NCBI GenBank assembly: GCA_021802595.1
Contig: JAJZRT010000134.1
Span: 1-8,307 of the forward strand
Direction of reading: 5' to 3'
Length of the DNA: 8,307 nt
Origin: Pseudomonadota bacterium
Lineage (GTDB): Bacteria; Pseudomonadota; Gammaproteobacteria; Burkholderiales; Thiobacillaceae
This document shows, piece by piece, positions 1 through 6,713 of this stretch. The position numbers and the translations under genes were made by a program. The notes under the pieces are model-generated. The model did no database searches, had not been told where the DNA came from, and saw only the letters and a program-made list of their open reading frames with translations. Numbering within the stretch: the stretch's first letter is position 1; each line of letters begins with the position of its first letter.

Positions 1-1346
1 CGTGGCGGATCGTCGTAGCCGGCGTTTTCCAGCAGCGCATAGGCGGCATCGGCGTCGGTCGTGCCGCAGCATACGGCGGTGAGCGGGTGGCTGTTCTGGT
101 CGGTCTGCGGCGCGGCGAACACCTGTTCGAAGTGGCGCGTGACTTTGTTGCGGTGGCGATCGAGCGCCGCGGCGAGCGCGGCGTAATCGGGGAAATTCAT
201 CGCCTCGGCGAGCATCGCCTGCGATTCGGCGTCGTCCGGCAGTAGCTGGGTTTGCGCGTCGTCGAGGTACTGGATGCGGTGTTCCAGCCGGCGCAGGAAA
301 TCGTAGGCGTCGGCGAGTTCCTGCTGCGCATCGGGGGTCATCAGGCCGGTCTTCGCCAGGGCGTCCAGCACGACCAGTGTCGGCTGCTGCTGCAGGGCCG
401 CGACCTGGCCGCCGCGGATGAGCTGGAACACCTGGGCGGTGAATTCGATTTCGCGGATGCCGCCCGGCCCCAGCTTGATGTTGTGCGCCATCTCGCGGCG
501 CGCGACTTCGCGGCGGATCTGAACGTGCAGGTCGCGGATCGCGGCGAAGGCGCCAAAGTCGAGATATTTGCGGAATACGAAGGGGCGCACGATCTGCATC
601 AGTTCGTCGTGGCGGCTGCCGGTGAGCGGGCGCGCCTTGATCCAGGCGTAGCGCTCCCACGGCCGGCCTTGCGCCACCAGATAGTCTTCCAGCATCGCGT
701 AGCCCATGGCGAACGGCCCGGAGTCGCCCCAGGGGCGCAGCCGCAGGTCGACGCGGAACACGTAGCCGTCGGCGGTGCGTTCCCCCAGCGCAGCGGTGAG
801 CTTGCGTCCCAGGCGGATGAAGAATTCGTGATTGCTGAGCGGCCGGATCGATGCGGCCGGATCGTCGGCCGCGGTATCGCCTTCCTCGGGATAGAGGTAG
901 ATGAGGTCGATATCGGACGACACGTTGAGTTCGCCGCCCCCGAGCTTGCCCATGCCGACCACGACCATCCGCTGCGGCGTTCCGTGTTCGCCACGCGGTT
1001 CGCCGTGCCGTGCGGCCAGCGCGGCGTGGTGGAAATCGAGCGCGGCGGCAATGCAGACCTCGGCCAGCGTGCTCCAGGTCGACACGACCTCGGCCAGATC
1101 GGCCGTGCCGGCCAGATCGCGCGCGGTGGCGACGAGCCATACTCGCTGACGCAGCTGCCGGAGCCGCCGGTGCAGCGCGTCCTCGTCGGTACAGGGCGCT
1201 TGGGCGAGAAAAGCCTCCATTGCCGTGCGGTCGAACGGCCGGTCGAGCTGCGCGGCCGCGTCATCGGCCAGCTGCGGCTGCGCCGCCAGCAGGCGGCTGC
1301 CGTGGCGGGAACAGCGGACAACGCGCTCGAATTCGGGATGACTCAT
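1..1346 (-). CDS. glnE: Bifunctional glutamine synthetase adenylyltransferase / adenylyl-removing enzyme, N-terminal half (partial)
   Basis: GlnE adds AMP to and removes AMP from glutamine synthetase in the cytoplasm, under control of the PII protein, so that nitrogen assimilation follows the glutamine level. About 448 codons are visible; the C-terminal (adenylylating) half lies beyond the left edge. The visible part is the adenylyl-removing nucleotidyltransferase domain. It has the signature GMGKLGGGELN at residues 131-141, the metal-binding pair D145 and D147 in SSDIDL, RLRPWGDSGP near 202-211, and KLGPGGIREIEF at 291-302. The start at 1346 is the first ATG after an in-frame stop (1368-1370). 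It puts GMGKLGG about 28 residues nearer the N-terminus than in E. coli GlnE as I recall that sequence. No clear Shine-Dalgarno sequence precedes it. The gene is divergent from acs. Identification is secure. Confidence 0.96.
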   Translation of the reverse strand, partial: MSHPEFERVVRCSRHGSRLLAAQPQLADDAAAQLDRPFDRTAMEAFLAQAPCTDEDALHRRLRQLRQRVWLVATARDLAGTADLAEVVSTWSTLAEVCIAAALDFHHAALAARHGEPRGEHGTPQRMVVVGMGKLGGGELNVSSDIDLIYLYPEEGDTAADDPAASIRPLSNHEFFIRLGRKLTAALGERTADGYVFRVDLRLRPWGDSGPFAMGYAMLEDYLVAQGRPWERYAWIKARPLTGSRHDELMQIVRPFVFRKYLDFGAFAAIRDLHVQIRREVARREMAHNIKLGPGGIREIEFTAQVFQLIRGGQVAALQQQPTLVVLDALAKTGLMTPDAQQELADAYDFLRRLEHRIQYLDDAQTQLLPDDAESQAMLAEAMNFPDYAALAAALDRHRNKVTRHFEQVFAAPQTDQNSHPLTAVCCGTTDADAAYALLENAGYDDPP

Positions 1347-1399
1347 GGCATGGATTAGAATGACGGGTTATCGCAACACTCTATCAGCGGAGAGACTGT
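1347..1399. promoter_or_regulatory. Divergent glnE/acs intergenic region with acs ribosome binding site
   Basis: Only 53 bp separate the two divergent starts, so both promoters must sit here or reach into the coding regions. On the + strand GGAG at 1389-1392 lies 7 bases before the acs ATG and is a good Shine-Dalgarno sequence. TAGAAT at 1356-1361 is a possible -10 element for acs, but no convincing -35 lies at the right distance (it would fall inside glnE). No ribosome binding site is evident for glnE on the - strand. The promoter assignment is weak; the acs ribosome binding site is solid. Confidence 0.4.
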
Positions 1400-3361
<1,962 letters not shown>

Positions 3362-3366
3362 CGCCG

Positions 3367-3384
3367 GCCCGGGCGCGCCCGGGC
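3367..3384 (+). terminator. GC-rich hairpin just after acs, possibly a terminator or mRNA 3' stabiliser
   Basis: GCCCGGG (3367-3373), loop CGCG, CCCGGGC (3378-3384) form a perfect 7-bp all-GC stem beginning 6 bases after the acs stop. The whole 18-mer is a palindrome. No T-run follows, so it is not a classical intrinsic terminator. It may pause polymerase, assist Rho-dependent ending or block exonucleases. It is the only obvious boundary between acs and the next gene. Confidence 0.4.
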
Positions 3385-3421
3385 ATGACCGGATTCAACG
3401 CATGAATGATTTTTACCCCGA

Positions 3422-3431
3422 AAGGAACCTT
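3422..3431 (+). promoter_or_regulatory. Ribosome binding site that decides the start of the eRF1-like gene
   Basis: AAAGGAA just before the ATG at 3432 is a good Shine-Dalgarno match at suitable spacing. The in-frame ATG 30 bases further up (3402) has only CAACGC before it. The downstream start also gives the N-terminus MSHYHAVVWLDH without a ten-residue extension. Confidence 0.65.
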
Positions 3432-3821
3432 ATGTCGCACTACCACGCCGTCGTCTGGCTCGATCACAACGAAGCCCGTGTCATGCACGTCAGTCCGGAC
3501 GATGTCGAGAAATCGGTCGTTCACCCGGCCAGCCCCCCGCGCCACCTGCAGCGCAAGCGCGGCTCCGTGAGCGGGGGCCGCCAGCCCGAAGACCAGCAGT
3601 ACTACCATGAAGTCGTGGAGGCCCTCGCCGGTGCGCAGGAAATCCTGATCGTCGGCCCCGGCCATGCCAAGCTCGAACTGATCAAGCATATCCATGCGCA
3701 CGACCACGCCATCGTGAACAAGGTGGTGGGCGTGGAAACCGTCGACCACCCCGGCGACAACCAGCTGGTGGCCTATGCCCGCAAGTACTTCGTGGCCAAG
3801 GACCGGATGCTGTCGCAGTGA
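3432..3821 (+). CDS. Small protein resembling eRF1 domain 3 (baeRF-like / 'translational machinery' protein)
   Basis: I do not know a proven function for this 129-residue protein. It starts with a strand, MSHYHAVVWLDHNEARVMHV, of the kind seen at the start of eRF1/Pelota-like domains. A basic, probably flexible stretch follows (about residues 31-50, PPRHLQRKR). The C-terminal part has EILIVGPGHAKLELIKH (70-86) and a TVDHPGDNQLVAYARKYF segment (103-120), as in proteins from Proteobacteria annotated 'translational machinery protein' and in bacterial eRF1-like (baeRF) families. It has neither the GGQ peptide-release motif nor a codon-recognition domain, so it cannot act as a complete release factor. 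There is no signal peptide or membrane segment; it is soluble and rich in histidine. It lies 70 bp behind acs, separated by a GC hairpin, and ends in strong hairpins, so it may be its own transcription unit. The family assignment is from remembered patterns. Confidence 0.6.
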   Translation: MSHYHAVVWLDHNEARVMHVSPDDVEKSVVHPASPPRHLQRKRGSVSGGRQPEDQQYYHEVVEALAGAQEILIVGPGHAKLELIKHIHAHDHAIVNKVVGVETVDHPGDNQLVAYARKYFVAKDRMLSQ

Positions 3822-3825
3822 CTGC

Positions 3826-3850
3826 ACGCTGCCGCCACGCGCGGCAGCGT
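3826..3850 (+). terminator. First of two tandem hairpins after the eRF1-like gene
   Basis: ACGCTGCCGC (3826-3835), loop CACGC, GCGGCAGCGT (3841-3850) form a perfect 10-bp stem starting 5 bases after the stop codon. It is followed by TGAGTC instead of a T-run, so it probably acts together with the hairpin just downstream. Read from the other strand it lies beyond the end of the converging FMN reductase gene and may help stop that transcript. Confidence 0.5.
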
Positions 3851-3856
3851 TGAGTC

Positions 3857-3880
3857 AAGCGCCCTTCGGGGCGCTTTTTT
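3857..3880 (+). terminator. Rho-independent terminator
   Basis: AAGCGCCC (3857-3864), tetraloop TTCG, GGGCGCTT (3869-3876) form a perfect 8-bp stem that runs into a T-tract (3875-3880). This is a textbook intrinsic terminator for the + strand eRF1-like gene. Its T-tract touches the last base of the stop codon of the converging FMN reductase gene (3880). On the - strand no T-run follows the stem, so it should act mainly in the + direction. Confidence 0.88.
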
Positions 3881-4461
3881 CATGTCCGGTCCGCGGAACG
3901 GGCGAGCGCCGTCGTGGTGTTCACCAGTTCCAGCACCAGCGCATGCAGCCGCGCCGGCGATTTCAGCGTGCCGTTTTCCGGGTCGAACGCCGTGTCGGCA
4001 TGCGGCAGCGAGAACTGGCCGGGCAGCACCAGCACGCCCAGCGTGTTCAGGACCTGGCGCAGGTGGGGCAGCATGCGCATCCCGCCGAACTGGCCGGGCG
4101 AGGCGGCCAGGAGGATGGCCACCTTGTTCTGGTAGGGCACCAGTCCCGACTCGCCCTGCCATTCGCGCGACACCCAGTCGAGCGTGTTCTTCAGCAACGG
4201 CGGCATCGAGCTGTTGTACTCCGGGCTGGCGATCAGCAGGGCATCGTGTGCCTTGAACAGGGCCTTGAGGCGCAGCGCGTTGTCGGGCAGGCCGTCGCGC
4301 GCTTCGAGATCCTCGTCCATGAGCGGCAGCGGGTAATCGGCGAGGTCGATCAGGGTGACGTCGCCGCCCGCGGCGCGGGTGGCGTCCACCGCGGCCTGGA
4401 TGAGTTTGCGGTTCCAGGAGTCGCAGCGGATGCTGCCGGAAAAAGCGAGAATCTTGGGCAT
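3880..4461 (-). CDS. NAD(P)H-dependent FMN reductase / flavodoxin-like quinone reductase
   Basis: This 193-residue protein is a small cytoplasmic flavoenzyme of the NADPH-dependent FMN reductase family, which uses NAD(P)H to reduce bound FMN and then quinones, azo compounds, chromate or other acceptors. The flavin phosphate loop is near the N-terminus: GSIRCDSWNRKL at 9-20. The second flavin loop is SPEYNSSMPPLLKNTLDW (79-96), typical of this family, and SPGQFGGMRM (121-130) forms the third. The length is usual. The start at 4461 is supported by AAGGAC a few bases upstream on the - strand. The gene lies 71 bp downstream of the pirin gene in the same direction and is probably transcribed with it, which suggests a shared role in handling quinones or redox-active aromatics. 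The substrate cannot be told from sequence, and symbols such as chrR, azoR or yieF would be guesses. Confidence 0.9.
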   Translation of the reverse strand: MPKILAFSGSIRCDSWNRKLIQAAVDATRAAGGDVTLIDLADYPLPLMDEDLEARDGLPDNALRLKALFKAHDALLIASPEYNSSMPPLLKNTLDWVSREWQGESGLVPYQNKVAILLAASPGQFGGMRMLPHLRQVLNTLGVLVLPGQFSLPHADTAFDPENGTLKSPARLHALVLELVNTTTALARSADRT

Positions 4462-4496
4462 GGTTGTCCTTGCGTCAAAGTGTGAGGAATCGTATC

Positions 4497-4524
4497 GGGG
4501 CTGCGGTCGGGCGGCCGCAGCCCC
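4497..4524 (-). other. Intergenic hairpin between the pirin and FMN reductase genes
   Basis: GGGGCTGCGG (4497-4506), loop of 8, and CCGCAGCCCC (4515-4524) form a perfect 10-bp GC-rich stem in the 71-bp gap. On the - strand it begins 8 bases after the pirin stop codon. No T-run follows it (the - strand reads GATACGATTCC), so full termination is doubtful. A partial terminator or an mRNA stabiliser that sets the ratio of the two products is more likely. Confidence 0.45.
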
Positions 4525-4532
4525 CGTGGCAC

Positions 4533-5231
4533 TCAGGGGAGGTCGAAACTGATCAGTTCGCCGGGTTCCAGCGCCTCAATGTCGAGCGTGGATTCGAAAC
4601 GGATGGCCACCGCGTCTCCGGCTTCCAGCGGGTAGCCCTGCACCTTGACCCGGCCGGTCGCTACATGCAGCCAGGCACGGCGCCCCGGCGCGACAGTCAG
4701 GGTGGCATGATCGCCCGCCGCGAGCCGGCCCGCGCGGATGGCGGCGTCCTGGTGGATCGTCACCGAGCCGTCGCGGCCGTCGTTCGAGGCAATCAGCCGC
4801 AGCTGGCCTTGCAGGCTGTCAGGGTCGAAGGCGATCTGTTCGTAGCCCGGTTCCAGCCCGTAGGCGTCCGGCTCGATCCAGATTTGCAGCAGGTGCACGG
4901 GCTCGCGGGACGAGGCGTTGTATTCGCTGTGGGCGATGCCGTGGCCGGCACGCATGCGCTGCAGCTCGCCGGGGCGGATCACGCCACCGTTGCCGAGCGA
5001 ATCCTTGTGCTCGAGCGCGCCCGCGAGCACCCAGGTGACGATTTCCATGTCCTGGTGGCTGTGGGTCGGGAAGCCCGCGCCCGGCGCGATGCGGTCGTCG
5101 TTGATCACGCGCAGCGGGCCGAAGCCCATCCACTCGGGATCGCGGTAACTCGAAAACGAGAAGGTGTGATAGCTGTCGAGCCAGCCGTGGTTGGCGTGGC
5201 CGCGTTCGGACGATTTGCGTACGGTCAGCAT
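4533..5231 (-). CDS. Pirin family protein (bicupin, YhhW/YhaK-like; possible quercetin 2,3-dioxygenase)
   Basis: Pirins are cytoplasmic double-cupin proteins. Some, such as E. coli YhhW, cleave quercetin in vitro, but the physiological substrate is generally unknown. This one has 232 residues, almost exactly the YhhW length. The N-terminus RKSSERGHANHGWLDSYHTF and the PTHSHQDMEIVTW core are typical. The predicted metal ligands H57, H59, H101 and E103 (in THSHQDME and AHSEYN) fall at the same positions I recall for YhhW, so the metal site is intact. The N-terminal cupin spans roughly residues 20-125 and the C-terminal one 140-230. AAGGAG 6 bases before the ATG is a strong ribosome binding site. 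The gene is divergent from a LysR-type regulator and upstream of a flavin reductase, a neighbourhood that suggests induction by quinones or aromatic compounds. Confidence 0.93.
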   Translation of the reverse strand: MLTVRKSSERGHANHGWLDSYHTFSFSSYRDPEWMGFGPLRVINDDRIAPGAGFPTHSHQDMEIVTWVLAGALEHKDSLGNGGVIRPGELQRMRAGHGIAHSEYNASSREPVHLLQIWIEPDAYGLEPGYEQIAFDPDSLQGQLRLIASNDGRDGSVTIHQDAAIRAGRLAAGDHATLTVAPGRRAWLHVATGRVKVQGYPLEAGDAVAIRFESTLDIEALEPGELISFDLP

Positions 5232-5340
5232 GATGGGCTCCTTTGTCAGATTGCTTGTTCAGGCGATGGGGTGACTATAGGCGTGGCCTTCAGCGAGTAA
5301 AACCGGCACAATTCGATCAATCCATTCGAATTGTTCGAAC
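5232..5340. promoter_or_regulatory. Divergent pirin/LysR control region with TTCGA repeats
   Basis: This 109-bp region separates the divergent starts. Three TTCGA units lie at 5312-5316, 5325-5329 and 5334-5338, the last two as full TTCGAA palindromes. CAATTCGA (5309-5316) and TCGAATTG (5326-5333) form an exact 8-bp inverted repeat with a 9-base spacer, the general form of a LysR-type operator. The last repeat ends at the base before the regulator's ATG, so binding there would probably also repress the regulator itself. On the - strand TATAGT (5274-5279) is a plausible -10 for the pirin gene, without a good -35, as expected of an activator-dependent promoter. No good ribosome binding site is seen for the LysR gene. 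Confidence 0.6.
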
Positions 5341-6246
5341 ATGCCGCTGACCCTGGTGGCGCTGACCATCCTCGACGCCATCGACCGCAAGGGTTCGTTC
5401 GCCCGCGCCGCCGAGGAACTGGGGCGCGCACCATCCTCGCTGACCTATGCCGTGCAGCAGATCGAGGCCGAGCTCGATGTGCTGCTGTTCGACCGCTCCG
5501 GCCACCGCGCGCGTTTCACCCCGGCGGGCCGCCTGCTGCTGGACGAGGGTCGGGCGCTGCTGGGCGCCGCCCATGCGCTGGAAAACAAGACGCGTCAGAT
5601 GGCGGGCGGCTGGGAACCGCAGTTCGCCCTGGCGATGGAAGGCATCCTGCCGGCCACGCCACTGCTGCCGGTGCTCGAAGCGTTCTATCGCCTGGGGCAG
5701 GCAACCGAGATCAGGTTGCGCCACGAGGTACTGGCAGGCAGCTGGGATGCGCTCGCCTCCGGCTGCGCCGATCTGGCGATCGCGGGCGGCAATGCGCCGG
5801 CGGGCGGCGGCTTCCGCACCCGTGTGCTGGGCCACGTCGAATTCGTCTTCTGCGTGGCGCCGCAGCATCCGCTGGCGCGCGCCAGAAAGCCGCTCACCCA
5901 GGCCGATATCGCCGCGCATCGCGCGGTGGTGATTGCCGACACCGCGCGCAACCTGCCGCTGCGCAGCGCGGGTTGGCTGCAGCAGCAGGCCCGTCTGACG
6001 GTGGCCGACCTGCCGGGCAAGCTGGCGGCCCAGCAGGCCGGGCTGGGGGTGGGGTCGCTGCCGCGCTGGCTGGCGGAGCGCGAGGTGGCGGCCGGCCGCC
6101 TGGTGCGTTGCGAATGGGCGGGTGGCAATCCGCGCGAAACCCTGCATCTTGCCTGGCGCAGCGGCGAGGCGGGGCGCGCGCTCGACTGGTTCACGCGGGC
6201 GCTGACGAATCCCGGTGTGTTTGCGGGCGTGATCGATGCCGACTGA
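5341..6246 (+). CDS. LysR-type transcriptional regulator (YhaJ-like)
   Basis: This 301-residue protein has the normal LysR length and layout. The N-terminal winged helix-turn-helix is clear: GSFARAAEELGRAPSSLTYA at 18-37, then a recognition-helix region and LFDRSGHRARFTPAGRLLL (49-67). A linker helix (about 68-90) leads to a substrate-binding domain from about residue 95 to 290 that would sense a small co-inducer. The gene is divergent from a pirin gene, and a LysR gene (yhaJ) also sits beside a pirin gene (yhaK) in E. coli, so control of the pirin-flavin reductase pair is the natural inference. The ATG at 5341 gives the usual short stretch before the helix-turn-helix but lacks a clear Shine-Dalgarno sequence, and TTCGAA repeats abut it. 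The 3' end overlaps hslR by 11 bp. The inducer cannot be read from the sequence. Confidence 0.93.
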   Translation: MPLTLVALTILDAIDRKGSFARAAEELGRAPSSLTYAVQQIEAELDVLLFDRSGHRARFTPAGRLLLDEGRALLGAAHALENKTRQMAGGWEPQFALAMEGILPATPLLPVLEAFYRLGQATEIRLRHEVLAGSWDALASGCADLAIAGGNAPAGGGFRTRVLGHVEFVFCVAPQHPLARARKPLTQADIAAHRAVVIADTARNLPLRSAGWLQQQARLTVADLPGKLAAQQAGLGVGSLPRWLAEREVAAGRLVRCEWAGGNPRETLHLAWRSGEAGRALDWFTRALTNPGVFAGVIDAD

Positions 6247-6634
6247 GAAAACACCGCTTGACCGGATGCGGCTCGACAAGTGGCTATGGGCGGCGCGCTT
6301 TTTCAAGACCCGCAGCCTGGCCACGCAGGCGATCGACAATGGACGGGTGAAGCTGAACGGCGAGCGCGTCAAGCCTGCGCGCGACGTGAAGCCGGGCGAT
6401 CGCCTCGACGTCCGCATCGGCGACGCCGAGTGGACCCTGACGGTGCGGGCGCTGGCCATGCAGCGCGGCCCGGCACCGGTGGCGCAGACGCTGTATGCCG
6501 AAGATCCCGCCAGCCTCGCGCGCCGTCATCAGCAGGCGAGCGATCGCAAGCTGGCCGCCAGCCCGGCCGCCTCGATCAAGGGGCGGCCCACCAAGCGTGA
6601 CCGGCGGCAGATCCACCGCTTCACGGGCGAATGA
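6236..6634 (+). CDS. hslR: Heat shock protein 15 (S4-domain RNA-binding protein)
   Basis: Hsp15 binds free 50S ribosomal subunits that still carry a nascent chain with tRNA after abortive translation and moves the tRNA so the subunit can be recycled. The 132-residue protein matches the E. coli length (133). The S4 RNA-binding domain occupies about residues 11-62: RLDKWLWAARFFKTRSLA (12-29), then AIDNGRVKLNGERVKPARDV and PGDRLDVRIG. The basic tail (KGRPTKRDRRQIHRF, 115-129) is typical. The start at 6236 lies 8 bases inside the end of the LysR reading frame, giving an 11-bp overlap and probable translational coupling. No strong ribosome binding site is seen. A later in-frame ATG (6266) would remove residues before the S4 core that other HslR proteins also have, so the earlier start is preferred. 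I see no functional link to the LysR gene apart from co-transcription. Confidence 0.93.
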   Translation: MPTEKTPLDRMRLDKWLWAARFFKTRSLATQAIDNGRVKLNGERVKPARDVKPGDRLDVRIGDAEWTLTVRALAMQRGPAPVAQTLYAEDPASLARRHQQASDRKLAASPAASIKGRPTKRDRRQIHRFTGE

Positions 6635-6713
6635 GACACGGAATTTACCGACGGATTGCCGCCGCAAAGCGCGGCTAAACGCATAGAATCAGCGGTTCCG
6701 AGAACCGTAATTT
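6635..6713 (+). promoter_or_regulatory. Leader of the YhdP-like gene: possible -10 and a small hairpin
   Basis: This 79-bp gap holds TAGAAT (6684-6689), a possible -10 element, but the nearest -35-like TTGCCG (6656-6661) is 22 bases away, too far. CGGTTC (6693-6698), loop CGA, GAACCG (6702-6707) form a perfect 6-bp stem ending 6 bases before the ATG at 6714. A second short stem, GCCGC with GCGGC, lies at 6661-6675. Neither has a T-run, so neither is a clear terminator for hslR. No Shine-Dalgarno sequence is visible before the YhdP start. Confidence 0.3.

Noticed and set aside
252..1358. A 368-codon + strand open frame across glnE
   Set aside because: It is antisense to GlnE, which shows its signature motifs on the - strand. 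The + strand product matches no family and has the same low-complexity mirror composition.
3367..3384. The palindrome after acs as a recombination or attachment site
   Set aside because: There is no second copy, integrase or tRNA nearby. A hairpin at a transcript end explains it more simply.
3402..3431. An upstream in-frame ATG adding ten residues to the eRF1-like protein
   Set aside because: It has no ribosome binding site, whereas AAAGGAA stands just before the ATG at 3432.
3775..4485. A + strand open frame across the FMN reductase gene
   Set aside because: The - strand frame carries clear flavin-binding loops and a ribosome binding site, and the + strand frame would run through the strong terminator at 3857-3880.
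5317..6459. A 380-codon - strand open frame opposite the LysR and hslR genes
   Set aside because: Both + strand genes are recognised by domain pattern, and the antisense product shows no motif.
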